Of a stretch of 27,308 bases of DNA, positions 14,446 through 22,619 are shown piece after piece. Both the position numbers and the translations under genes were made by a program. This stretch comes from a virus. Below the pieces are notes generated by a model that saw only the letters and a list, made by a program, of their open reading frames with translations, was not told the DNA's origin and did not search any database. Numbering within the stretch: position 1 is the first letter of the stretch; the number at the start of each line of letters is the position of its first letter. The stretch covers positions 1 through 27,308 of the IMG/VR virus record IMGVR_UViG_3300028388_004789. One strand, 5' to 3'.

Positions 14446-16503
14446 TTAACTCACTATATTTCGATCCGTCACTCTTCTCCAATTTGTTCCATCATAAAAC
14501 GCAGGGACGGATCCACCACTTTCATTTTCTACGTAGATCATTTGCCCAACTAATGCGTCTAAATCATTTGCTTGTGTAACGGTGTAAGATGACAATTGTG
14601 GAAATGAATTTAAATTAACTATTGATCCATTTAAATCAGCGTAAAAAAGCTGTCCATTTGCCTGGTTAATTAGAAATCTTCCACGATTATTTAATCCAAG
14701 CGAAACAAAGGCATTAGGGTCTGGCTGGTACTCTCCAGTAGATTGATTAAACGAGTATGCAACTTGATTCTCCATGTCATATACTGTTGAGGCTGAAAAT
14801 CCACTAACAATAGGATCAACAAAAGAAGCTCCCCCTTGTGAATACGCCCCATATCCATATTTTACTTCACCTTCAAACTTAGCAAAGTCCGGATCGTCAT
14901 CTGTAGAAAAAGAAATGTCTGTTGCAGTGTCTGGAGTGAGTGAATTAAATTGACTTGTTCTTGCTAACCAGTTTTTTCCAGTTTTTTCAATTCTTACTCG
15001 TACAGTTTTTCCACTCCACCCGCCACTAGGATCAATAGAAATCTCTTGAATTAATTTTTGATCTGATTGTAAATAGTTGTAATACACACCCCACCCTAAT
15101 CTAGATGGTGTTCCGCCAGTAGTAACCGTAGCAGTTAGTGTATGTTCTCTGTAACCTGGCTGTCCAGGTGTGCCTTCTGTTACAAACGCCATAACTACAG
15201 CAACAGTATCGTTGTCACTTTGAGAAGATGTTAAGGTGACCTCATGAGTATAAGACGCACCACTTTCATCGGAAACAAATCCGACATACGTGCCAGTATT
15301 TGCAGTACATTGAATGATTCCAGTTGACTCATCAAAAGCCCAAGCCTGTAGCTCACTCTCTCTAGCTGGATAATTTTCAGTTCTGTTATGAGAAAAGCGA
15401 TACCATGAGTTAAAAATTTCTTCAGCTCTTGCTCCTGCAGTTGTTGCTTGTGCTACTTCTGATTCTAAAACATATCGACCAACATCAGCTATTGTTTTAG
15501 CTTCAACATCTTTTGAATTAAGGCCAGTGTAATACAAAACTTCACCATTGTCTCCATTAGGAATTGCTAGCTCTGGTTCTTCTATTGCTTTTTCTTCTGC
15601 TGGCTCCCATTCATTAGTAGTATTATTCCAAATATTTGTAGTGTATGTACCATCATCATTTGTTTCGTACCATATGTCTCCTGCTGCTGCATCAGTAGGA
15701 GCAACCTCAGACACATACACTTCAGAAATTCCAGCCGCTTCTAATTTTTCTGACGTTACATTTGTTGTTTTCAAATATCCAGAAATATAAATTTGCCCTG
15801 TACATTTATCTCCAATCGCGACAACTTTGACATATACAGCAAAATTATTAGAATTACTTGGATCTTCTAGTACATTTAAAAATGCGTATGTTACATTATC
15901 TCCATTAGTCAAATCATTTTCTGCAGTTCTTGGGCTAAAACTAAATCCACCAACGCTATGAATTTTTCCACCTTCATTATCATTTGGCTGATTACTTACA
16001 ATTATTTCTGTTCCAGGACCTAAGACTTGACTAGCACTAATCAATTGATCACCAATTGCTTCGGTGTAAAGCCTAAAATAAACATTAGGATTATTTGCAG
16101 TTAGAGATTTTGGAAAACTATATTTTTTCCATTGAATAGCTTGTGAATCAAGAGTTCTTGGAATTCCATCTCTTACACTCCAGTAAAGTAAATATGGGTC
16201 TTCATTCGGTATATCAAATACTGTTGTACGAGATTCTGTAGACACCACATCGACACGAGTCTCTGTGATATTATTTGGAGCATTACCAGAACCACTTGCT
16301 TGTAAAGTTTTTACTATAGCGCCTTGATCATTTAATAGATTTAACGTTGTAGGAGATGCAAAAGCGTCTGACGTAATACCACCTTCAGCTAGATAAGAAA
16401 GAATAGAAGTCCATTTATTTTTTTGTCCATTATAAACAAAATTATAACCACCAAAAATAAACTCTTGTCCATCAAATGCACTATCTGGAAAATCAATACC
16501 CAT
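14446..16503 (-). CDS. Modular virion structural/fibre protein (685 aa)
   Basis: Starts MGIDFPDSAFDGQEFIFGGY, then NFVYNGQKNKWTSI, a common opening of marine phage baseplate-attached proteins. Residues about 45-70 hold a SPTTLNLLNDQG unit that resembles one in the next protein (16514-17668). Around residues 264-300 there is a P-T-D-x3-G-D-I-W-Y-E-T module with a repeated Trp ending (NNTTNEWEP). The C-terminus (LVGQMIYVENESGGSVPAFY, then DGTNWRRV) is a typical fibre-tip or distal module. The protein is rich in Gly, Ser, Thr and Asn with no membrane segment. It lies between the spike genes and gp25 and is 10 bases from its neighbour. A structural or adhesion role is inferred from modules and location. 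Confidence 0.72.
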   Translation of the reverse strand: MGIDFPDSAFDGQEFIFGGYNFVYNGQKNKWTSILSYLAEGGITSDAFASPTTLNLLNDQGAIVKTLQASGSGNAPNNITETRVDVVSTESRTTVFDIPNEDPYLLYWSVRDGIPRTLDSQAIQWKKYSFPKSLTANNPNVYFRLYTEAIGDQLISASQVLGPGTEIIVSNQPNDNEGGKIHSVGGFSFSPRTAENDLTNGDNVTYAFLNVLEDPSNSNNFAVYVKVVAIGDKCTGQIYISGYLKTTNVTSEKLEAAGISEVYVSEVAPTDAAAGDIWYETNDDGTYTTNIWNNTTNEWEPAEEKAIEEPELAIPNGDNGEVLYYTGLNSKDVEAKTIADVGRYVLESEVAQATTAGARAEEIFNSWYRFSHNRTENYPARESELQAWAFDESTGIIQCTANTGTYVGFVSDESGASYTHEVTLTSSQSDNDTVAVVMAFVTEGTPGQPGYREHTLTATVTTGGTPSRLGWGVYYNYLQSDQKLIQEISIDPSGGWSGKTVRVRIEKTGKNWLARTSQFNSLTPDTATDISFSTDDDPDFAKFEGEVKYGYGAYSQGGASFVDPIVSGFSASTVYDMENQVAYSFNQSTGEYQPDPNAFVSLGLNNRGRFLINQANGQLFYADLNGSIVNLNSFPQLSSYTVTQANDLDALVGQMIYVENESGGSVPAFYDGTNWRRVTDRNIVS

Positions 16504-16513
16504 AAAAATACCT

Positions 16514-17668
16514 TTATACTATCTCAAAAATTCTAAGTGTGCCCATTGGCTTTCCAATGCTTGTACGCACGGAAGCACTTCCTTCTGGAATAACAACTGA
16601 TATTCTTCGCCCGTTTGCAACTTTTCCACTACTCGGAGTTCTAGCAAAATCTATTACGCCAAAAAATGTACACATCCCAACATCTTCACCGCCAGAAAGA
16701 TCTTCACCAGTGTACGGATCTAGTAATGCAAGAGTTCCGTATATACGCCTAGCATGAGTATACGTCGCTCCTGAGATATAATATCCTGGACCAAATCCGC
16801 CATCAGTTCTAAATCCTCGATCTCCGGTCGCAACATTTCCGCCCTCTACCATAACGACTTTAAAATCAGGCCGAGGTTGTCGATCATCATCAGACGATAC
16901 ATCAGCTTTTACATAAGGTGATGCTTCGAAAAAACATAGTAAACCAATTGCTTCGGGGCTTGGTACATAATCAACCGTAATTAAAGATCTAGCATCTCCA
17001 CCAGACGCTAGTGTTAATATTGTAGCATTTTCACTAAAGGGTGTAATTGGACCAAAGGCACTAAAATTTCTAGGAAAAGCATCTGCATTAACGCTCATCG
17101 TAATTTTATCATTTAGTGGATCTGGTGTCAAAGTGATTCCAGATCCTGCAACTAAACTTAATGTATCTTGACTAGAATCAGCAACAAGTTTTGAACCATC
17201 TACATCGACAAACGTGAAAGTATTTTGAAGCCGTTGAGGACTAATTTGTCCTTCGCCATCTCCACCGGTACCAGCTGCAGTAATTTCTCTTAAAAGAAAA
17301 TTTTCATAATCTAATATTGATAGAGTAGTTGGATTATCAAAACTACTAGCACCTAAGTTTTTAGGTGCTGCAAAAGCATCTGTATCTACATCTACCCAAG
17401 AACCTTCAGAATCATACCACGCATACACTTTAAAGTTGTCAGCAGTATCATACCACATCTGTCCATCTCTAGGATCTTCCGGTGGCATTTCCGAAAAGGT
17501 GATTCCTGCAGGACCAACGTCAGTAAAGGTAAGAGACTTATTGTCTTCGGAAAGAGACATTATCTGTCCAGCTATACCACTTTTATTTGGAAAACGGTAT
17601 CCAACATTTCCATCACTGTCAACTTGTGATACTCTATCGCCTATGATTCTAAAATCTTGAAAGCTCAT
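16514..17668 (-). CDS. Modular virion structural protein (384 aa), partner of the 685-aa protein
   Basis: Opening residues SFQDFRIIGDRVSQVDSDGN resemble attachment domains of cyanophage fibres. A PPEDPRDGQMWYDT module (about residues 61-74) with a following Trp-rich strand, and a DNPTTLSILDYENFLL unit (about 110-125), are both paralleled in the 685-aa neighbour. The C-terminal half is beta-rich with GGFGPGYYISGATYTHARRI, suggesting a distal globular domain. The gene is two bases after the gp5 stop and ten before the 685-aa gene, so the pair is co-expressed with the spike. It is probably a baseplate-bound structural or fibre component; no enzymatic motif is seen. Confidence 0.7.
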   Translation of the reverse strand: MSFQDFRIIGDRVSQVDSDGNVGYRFPNKSGIAGQIMSLSEDNKSLTFTDVGPAGITFSEMPPEDPRDGQMWYDTADNFKVYAWYDSEGSWVDVDTDAFAAPKNLGASSFDNPTTLSILDYENFLLREITAAGTGGDGEGQISPQRLQNTFTFVDVDGSKLVADSSQDTLSLVAGSGITLTPDPLNDKITMSVNADAFPRNFSAFGPITPFSENATILTLASGGDARSLITVDYVPSPEAIGLLCFFEASPYVKADVSSDDDRQPRPDFKVVMVEGGNVATGDRGFRTDGGFGPGYYISGATYTHARRIYGTLALLDPYTGEDLSGGEDVGMCTFFGVIDFARTPSSGKVANGRRISVVIPEGSASVRTSIGKPMGTLRIFEIV

Positions 17669-17670
17669 AA

Positions 17671-18438
17671 TTATTCCTTAATAGGTGGTGTAGTAATACC
17701 AGGAGCAAGACCTGGATTATCTTGATGCTGATGATTCACTAGTGACACACCATCAATTATAATATCACCAGTTTCTGCTTCAAGAAAGAATTCTTTTGCA
17801 CAGATTCTCACAGTTCCATTTACAGCTAGATAGTCATTTCCAGCAATTATGCTATACCTATCTTTAACTACATGCGTCACGTGGTCACCGTCTGGATTCA
17901 TTTGATAGAAAGTTCCAGAGACATGTCTCTCGCGAATTCTTTCTGAACCGGGAGTATCATCGTATTCTTTAACATGACCACCTTCAGTCTCGTACACTTT
18001 ATTATGTGGATATTCAGCAGCGTATGGGTCCTCGACACTCACACATAATCCAGAAACGTCAGCAGGAAATTTCTGCTCTCCCTTTGCTAGAGGATTAATA
18101 TTAGATCCACCATCTGAGGAAGATTCATATTTTGGTAGAGTTCCTAAAACTAAAGGAACTTGTGAATTCTTTCCGTCTAAAAACAATCCCACAACTCTAG
18201 CGTTTGGCTGTAATCCTAAAAAATTTCCAGCGCTTCCAGTTCCACCTTGTGTAATTGGAGCCATCACTTGAGCCCAAGGGAGCTCACTTTCACTAATTTG
18301 GTTTGGATCTTCAGAGTGGATCCCGTGTGCTCTAATCTGCACTCTTCCCATTTGCAATGGATCATTAATATTAACGACAATTCCGGTGAACCATCTTATC
18401 TGATCTCCATAAAATTCTGTAAAATTTTCTGGTATCAT
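17671..18438 (-). CDS. 5: Baseplate central spike gp5, lysozyme-less form with HxH tip
   Basis: The N-terminal region (FYGDQIRWFTGIVVNINDPL, then QMGRVQIRAHGIH) is the OB-fold start of gp5/gpV/VgrG-type spikes, and ELPWAQVM followed by GLFLDGKNSQVPLVLG is the conserved continuation to about residue 110. T4 gp5 is 575 aa with a lysozyme domain; this protein is 255 aa and has no room for one. The C-terminal part repeats short strands (GTFYQMNPDGDHVTHVV, AGNDYLAVNGTVRIC), as in the trimeric beta-helix. It ends with an HQH motif (H236, H238) near the tip, like the iron-binding HxH of P2 gpV. It is coupled to the gp27-like gene (stop and start overlap), consistent with hub assembly. Confidence 0.85.
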   Translation of the reverse strand: MIPENFTEFYGDQIRWFTGIVVNINDPLQMGRVQIRAHGIHSEDPNQISESELPWAQVMAPITQGGTGSAGNFLGLQPNARVVGLFLDGKNSQVPLVLGTLPKYESSSDGGSNINPLAKGEQKFPADVSGLCVSVEDPYAAEYPHNKVYETEGGHVKEYDDTPGSERIRERHVSGTFYQMNPDGDHVTHVVKDRYSIIAGNDYLAVNGTVRICAKEFFLEAETGDIIIDGVSLVNHQHQDNPGLAPGITTPPIKE

Positions 18439-19748
18439 TACGACCTCACGTAGTTTGCTAACTTAACACACGATAAGCTAAGATCATATTTTTCTTTCTT
18501 AAACATATGTCTAGTCGCGTAAATTAAATAATCACCAGACAATTTAGCATCTCTTAGTAATTCAATCTGAGGATTATGTGGATTAGTGTTTATGAATTCA
18601 ACACCTATGTTATTTCCGATTGTTGCGTTTTGTTGTCCATCAATAAATTCTATACCTTTTACTCCGATTTCAAGTGGAGATTTTTTTAATATGTTTTCCA
18701 TTGCTTTTGAGATAATCATAAGCTTGTAATTAGCGTTGTCAATATTTTCGTTATAACTTAGCAATCTAGATTCAGTGTCATAGGTGTGTGCACCTCCAAT
18801 TTGTGTAATCAATCTAGATTGCATTTCATGGAATTTTTTATCTTTAAAAGCATAGTCTGGAGAATATAATACGTTTTTCTGTCTACCAACCAGTATTTTA
18901 TCTATCAATGGCTTTAATAGATCTTTTACTACATCAAAATCAAATTGATATATGTTTTCGTCTAAAGTATTAATGTACTGATATCTAGCTCCGATTAAAC
19001 CCTTTGCAATAAGAGTGTACAAATCTTCAGCATCATTATGTTTATAATATTGAATAGCTCTTCTTTTACTAATAATATCAAAATCAGACATAGCACTCTG
19101 ATAATATTTAAAAGGGAAATTTTTAGTTAAATTTTCTTGAGAAACCATTGATCCTAAATCAATAAGATTTAGTTCATCTCCTACAAGACTTGAAAAAAGA
19201 TAGAATGGATATCCTTCGACAGTGCTTGCTCTATTTTTAATCCACGACATCGCGGCTAATGGAGTTAAATTGGGAACAATAACTTTTATGTTCTGAGAAT
19301 CTCTACCAACAACGTTAATTTCTTTATCGATAAACTTAGATATTTTTTCTATGATATCAGTAGGTTTACCTCGATAAGATTTACTTACAAATTGCAAGTT
19401 AGAAAAATATTTTATATCTTCTACAAGGTGAAAAATAATTGTTGTATCTCTCTCAGTTGATTTTTGAGTAGAAACAACTCGATCGATATAAAATATTTTT
19501 GTGAAAGATCTGGTAAATTCTCTACCACTCTTAATTGTTACTCTAATTCTTTCACCACCTAAGATGTCAGCTTTCTCATAAAATCTTTCAGCATCTGTTA
19601 TAACTAACAATCCAGTTAAGTAAGGTTTTTCGATGTGTTCAAAGATCTCTAAGTCGCTCATAGCACTAATTAGATCGACTTCAGATGATAGTCTATCAGA
19701 AATAAATGTTATCTCTTCAAAATAATAGTCAGAATATTTTTCACTCAA
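18438..19748 (-). CDS. 27: Baseplate hub protein, gp27-like
   Basis: A 436-aa protein placed directly before gp5, where the hub ring protein that carries the spike is expected (T4 gp27, 391 aa; gpD in P2). Architecture fits. The N-terminal barrel ends in FHLVEDIKYFSNLQFVSKSY (about residues 105-124), corresponding to the T4 SIENLKFGRPF step. Next comes a helix PTDIIEKISKFIDKEI, then the second barrel with the AAMSWIKNRAST helix (about 163-174) and FYLFSSL. The C-terminal KLSGDYLIYATRHMFKK strand is typical of gpD/gp27-type hubs. Overall sequence similarity to T4 is low by eye, so the assignment rests on pattern and order. Confidence 0.75.
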   Translation of the reverse strand: MSEKYSDYYFEEITFISDRLSSEVDLISAMSDLEIFEHIEKPYLTGLLVITDAERFYEKADILGGERIRVTIKSGREFTRSFTKIFYIDRVVSTQKSTERDTTIIFHLVEDIKYFSNLQFVSKSYRGKPTDIIEKISKFIDKEINVVGRDSQNIKVIVPNLTPLAAMSWIKNRASTVEGYPFYLFSSLVGDELNLIDLGSMVSQENLTKNFPFKYYQSAMSDFDIISKRRAIQYYKHNDAEDLYTLIAKGLIGARYQYINTLDENIYQFDFDVVKDLLKPLIDKILVGRQKNVLYSPDYAFKDKKFHEMQSRLITQIGGAHTYDTESRLLSYNENIDNANYKLMIISKAMENILKKSPLEIGVKGIEFIDGQQNATIGNNIGVEFINTNPHNPQIELLRDAKLSGDYLIYATRHMFKKEKYDLSLSCVKLANYVRS

Positions 19749-20494
19749 GACTGAAGAGCCTCTCTAAATAATTGAGCAAGTTCATTAATTGCTTCTTGAC
19801 GAATAACTTTTATTTGCTTTAGATCTTCGTTTCTTTGCAAGTAATAATCTATGTAGTTTAACGGAGTAAGATTAGCAGCAGGTTCTTGCAAACCTCCAGT
19901 TTGTTCGTCAACTGATAGCTGTAAAATTTCTCCAGCAGGATTTGTGTAGTGTTTAATCGATTCGTATTTTTCAATAACTGAATTAATAGTAATAGTTGGG
20001 TCTTGATCTAGTGTTTTAATAACGTCCCCAGCAGTAAAAGTCCCTACAGTTTCTGTAAATTGAATGTAACCTTTATTAACATCTCTTTCGGTGACAACAC
20101 CAAATTTAGTTTGATCTAAATTTTCAAATATATCACCTACTCTAAATAAAGATTCACCACCAACAAATAATGGAGAATATGTAGTAATAATTTTTCCAGA
20201 AAAATCATTTTTAACTTTCAATAATACATCTTCTTTTTTCAATGGCCAACCATACTGTTTGAGTTTATCATTCATCAAAAAAAGAGTCCAATGATAATTA
20301 GGAGTATCATACAGCTTATATGAAATTTGATCTGGTCTTTCTCCATCTTGGATATAATAATCGCGATAGAATGAAATCGTGTTCTTTGCTTGATCGACGA
20401 TGTCAACATAAATCGAAAGATTTTGAACGTAGTCTGGTCTTTCTTCATTACCAAACGTATAAAAGTCTTTTGGGAAATATCTAAAATAACTCAT
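19745..20494 (-). CDS. 53: Baseplate wedge subunit gp53
   Basis: A homologue of T4 gp53 (196 aa; here 249), a wedge protein with a LysM-like fold required for joining wedges into the six-fold baseplate. The key block FYRDYYIQDGERPDQISYKL (residues 42-61), then YDTPNYHWTLFLMND and QYGWPL, aligns with T4 YYIKGSPRPEELANAIYG, QLYWVLLMCND and YYGWI. The C-terminal NEDLKQIKVIRQEAINEL parallels T4 NEKLRQIKIIAKSDINSF. The extra length is a beta-rich insert (about residues 100-165). It overlaps gp48 upstream (TAATG) and the gp27-like gene downstream (ATGA). Confidence 0.9.
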   Translation of the reverse strand: MSYFRYFPKDFYTFGNEERPDYVQNLSIYVDIVDQAKNTISFYRDYYIQDGERPDQISYKLYDTPNYHWTLFLMNDKLKQYGWPLKKEDVLLKVKNDFSGKIITTYSPLFVGGESLFRVGDIFENLDQTKFGVVTERDVNKGYIQFTETVGTFTAGDVIKTLDQDPTITINSVIEKYESIKHYTNPAGEILQLSVDEQTGGLQEPAANLTPLNYIDYYLQRNEDLKQIKVIRQEAINELAQLFREALQS

Positions 20495-21519
20495 TACGCA
20501 AAATCTCCACCTACATTTCTATCGTTAAACGCAAGATTTGTCGCAGGATCTGGTTGTATTCGAATATCTTGTCTAGACAAAGTTCTATGCTCAATGAACG
20601 TCAATGCTAGTGTTGTTTCTACTGGTTCTCCATCTGGATGAAAAGCCATCTGTTGTGGATTGTAATTTGTAGTAACATTCTGCAAATAACTATCTAAAAT
20701 ATCAGTGCCAACAGTTTTATAGTTACCATCGCTAGTGTTATACAATAGTTTTATTCTAAACATATCTGGAAATTTATAAGCAACTAGTCCACCAAATCTT
20801 TCTGGATAAGCGTGCTTTCGAAAGAAGTAAATGATCTTTTTAACTTCTTGAGCTTCTTCAGCTGACTTTGGAATAAATGAAAATTGAAATGTAAAATTTC
20901 TCAAACCAACTGATCCAAATGCGGCAACGGTATTTGGATTTAAAGATACTCTAGCTGCAACTGACAAAGAGTTTCGAACAGATTCTGGTACAAATGGTAC
21001 GGCTTGAGATGCTCTAACAGCAGCTAATCCAGCTGCCTGTTCCGGAACACCATTAAACAAATCTGTGATAGATGCGAATCCACGCTCAATTGCGTCAGCA
21101 GCAGAAGCTAATATTCCACCACCTTGATTTAATCCTGCAAGTAGAGTGCCACCAAGTGTATCTAATGACGGAGTATTATATTGAAGTCTATCATCAAACT
21201 GAAGAGCAATCGGCATGTATATACTTGCCTTTTCTCCAGCAATTGGAAGAAGTCTCATTTTTTTAAGATTCTTATTCTTAGCAGATTGGTCTCTTAGTTT
21301 AGAACCAAATTGTTGTGCTGATCTTTCATCGCTAGTACTACCACTTCTTTCTAATGTAGCGGCTTCGCCAATTGCTTTAAAAGTTTCATTAGCAGCAAAT
21401 CTTAAATCTTCTGAAAAAGTAGGTGGCTCAACACGTATCGCTTGAAATTCAATACGTGCCTTATATCTCTCCTGATTTAACATTGGATAAGTATATGGGC
21501 CAGTCGGTTCAATTGCCAT
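20494..21519 (-). CDS. 48: Baseplate tail-tube cap, gp48-like
   Basis: A 341-aa protein similar in size to T4 gp48 (364 aa), which caps the hub and with gp54 nucleates the tail tube. The segment ARVSLNPNTVAAFGSVGLRN (about residues 188-207) followed by FTFQFSFIPKSAEEAQEV, then KIIYFFRKHAYPE, is characteristic of gp48/gp54 proteins. It corresponds to tube-protein strands preceding a helix. The C-terminal half ends in a tube-like fold (PVETTLALTFIEHRTLS). The N-terminal half is helical and Ala/Gly-rich. It is the first gene of the long minus-strand late cluster: TATAAATA lies 34 bases upstream, with an AGGA ribosome-binding site. A second tube-like protein is encoded divergently at 22619-23323. 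Confidence 0.83.
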   Translation of the reverse strand: MAIEPTGPYTYPMLNQERYKARIEFQAIRVEPPTFSEDLRFAANETFKAIGEAATLERSGSTSDERSAQQFGSKLRDQSAKNKNLKKMRLLPIAGEKASIYMPIALQFDDRLQYNTPSLDTLGGTLLAGLNQGGGILASAADAIERGFASITDLFNGVPEQAAGLAAVRASQAVPFVPESVRNSLSVAARVSLNPNTVAAFGSVGLRNFTFQFSFIPKSAEEAQEVKKIIYFFRKHAYPERFGGLVAYKFPDMFRIKLLYNTSDGNYKTVGTDILDSYLQNVTTNYNPQQMAFHPDGEPVETTLALTFIEHRTLSRQDIRIQPDPATNLAFNDRNVGGDFA

Positions 21520-21552
21520 TATTATTCCTATACATATAGAAAGATTTAAATT

Positions 21553-21560
21553 TATTTATA
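21553..21560 (-). promoter_or_regulatory. T4-type late promoter TATAAATA for the gp48-led cluster
   Basis: Perfect minus-strand TATAAATA in the divergent gap, 34 bases before the gp48 ATG, leaving a leader with an AGGA ribosome-binding site. It overlaps a plus-strand TATAAT at 21557-21562, so the gap is a back-to-back promoter. Confidence 0.75.
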
Positions 21561-21562
21561 AT
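21557..21562 (+). promoter_or_regulatory. Candidate -10 element (TATAAT) five bases before the gp4 start
   Basis: TATAAT followed by five bases and the gp4 ATG. There is no convincing -35 box and no Shine-Dalgarno for gp4. If used, transcription would begin at or next to the ATG. It overlaps the opposite-strand late promoter. Confidence 0.35.
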
Positions 21563-21567
21563 GTTCT

Positions 21568-22071
21568 ATGGCGTATTCTGGAAGATATCAAGTTATCAAT
21601 AAAAACAAGTATCGCGGAGATCCTAATAATGTGGTCTATAGATCGCTATGGGAGAAATATTGTTTTATCTGGTGCGACACAAATCCTAAAGTAAAATATT
21701 GGTCCTCAGAAGAAGTGATTATTCCGTACTATTATGACGTTGATAAAAAATACCACCGGTATTTTCCTGATCTTAAAGTGGTATTAGACGAAAAAACTTT
21801 ATTAATTGAGATCAAACCAGCAAAAGAAACTGAGCCTCCTACCGGAGAAAGAAGAACTAAGCGCTATATCAATGAAGGATTAACCTATATTAAAAATATG
21901 AATAAGTGGGAAGCTGCCAATAGTTTTTGTAAAGATCGCGGCTGGGAGTTTCAAGTTTGGACAGAAGATACTTTAATAGAGATGGGATTGCTTCCAAAGA
22001 AGATGCCTGGAAAGATTAAGAAACCTCTTAAAAGATTAGCTCCATACCGTAAGAAAAAATCTAAGAAATAG
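21568..22071 (+). CDS. 4: Head-completion nuclease gp4
   Basis: A homologue of T4 gp4 (gp50/65 region; 150 aa, here 167), the protein that finishes the packaged head before tail joining and has a TnsA-like nuclease fold. Matches by eye to T4 are MAYSGRYQ at the start, KYRGDPNNVVYRSLWEKYCF (residues 14-33), RYFPDLK and LIEIKPAKETEPP. The PD-(D/E)xK catalytic set is visible as E29, D68, E81 and K83. The C-terminus is very basic (KKPLKRLAPYRKKKSKK), suiting DNA binding. The start is fixed by the family N-terminus although no Shine-Dalgarno is present. It is the first plus-strand gene from the divergent promoter region. Confidence 0.92.
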   Translation: MAYSGRYQVINKNKYRGDPNNVVYRSLWEKYCFIWCDTNPKVKYWSSEEVIIPYYYDVDKKYHRYFPDLKVVLDEKTLLIEIKPAKETEPPTGERRTKRYINEGLTYIKNMNKWEAANSFCKDRGWEFQVWTEDTLIEMGLLPKKMPGKIKKPLKRLAPYRKKKSKK

Positions 22072-22072
22072 T

Positions 22073-22080
22073 TATAAATA
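22073..22080 (+). promoter_or_regulatory. T4-type late promoter TATAAATA five bases before a start codon
   Basis: Perfect plus-strand TATAAATA in the 14-base gap after gp4. The next ATG is at 22086, only five bases downstream, so initiation at the usual distance would place +1 at or next to the ATG. Confidence 0.65.
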
Positions 22081-22085
22081 TCAAC

Positions 22086-22619
22086 ATGAGCAATTTATTT
22101 CAAAAACTAGAAGTTGAAGCATTTAGAGCTGGGATTACTCCTCGCACTAAAGAATCTGTTGAGTGGTTTCGTAAGAAAGCTGCTCAACTTGGTCGCGTAT
22201 CTCCGACTAAGGTGATGCGTGACGAACAAATAAAGTTAACTTCAACATTGAAAAAAGATCCACTTGGTAACATGTACATGTTCTACTATGATCCTAAGCA
22301 TGCCGCTAAGTTACCATACTATGATAAATTTCCGCTTATCATTATGTATGGTCCTGCCGAAGGCGGATTTTATGGATTGAATCTTCATTACATGCCACCT
22401 GTTCTTCGAGCAAAAGTGCTTGACGCTTTCTTAGGTGGAGAAGGTATACCAAAAAAATATATTAATCCGATGATCAAACACTACTTACTAAGTCATGTAA
22501 GAAGCAGATTTGCTCTGGTTGATAAGCCTGAATGGGAAATTGCAACGTTTCTTCCAACTGCTCAATGGGAGAAACAGGGTGCATCTAAAGTTTATTCTGA
22601 CACGAGAAAAATGCTATAA
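22086..22619 (+). CDS. Conserved T4-like marine phage protein of unknown role (177 aa)
   Basis: The start MSNLFQKLEVEAFRAGITPR followed by TKESVEWFRKKA, and the central blocks GNMYMFYYDPKHA, LPYYDKFPLIIMYGPAEGGF and YGLNLHYMPPVLRAKVLDAF, match a well-kept family I recognise from cyanophage-type myoviruses beside gp4. I cannot attach a proven function. The hydrophobic core strands and compact size suggest a small globular structural or DNA-end/head-completion factor. It has a late promoter immediately upstream and no Shine-Dalgarno. Its stop overlaps the start of the tube-like gene (TAATG), tying it to tail assembly. Confidence 0.75.
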   Translation: MSNLFQKLEVEAFRAGITPRTKESVEWFRKKAAQLGRVSPTKVMRDEQIKLTSTLKKDPLGNMYMFYYDPKHAAKLPYYDKFPLIIMYGPAEGGFYGLNLHYMPPVLRAKVLDAFLGGEGIPKKYINPMIKHYLLSHVRSRFALVDKPEWEIATFLPTAQWEKQGASKVYSDTRKML

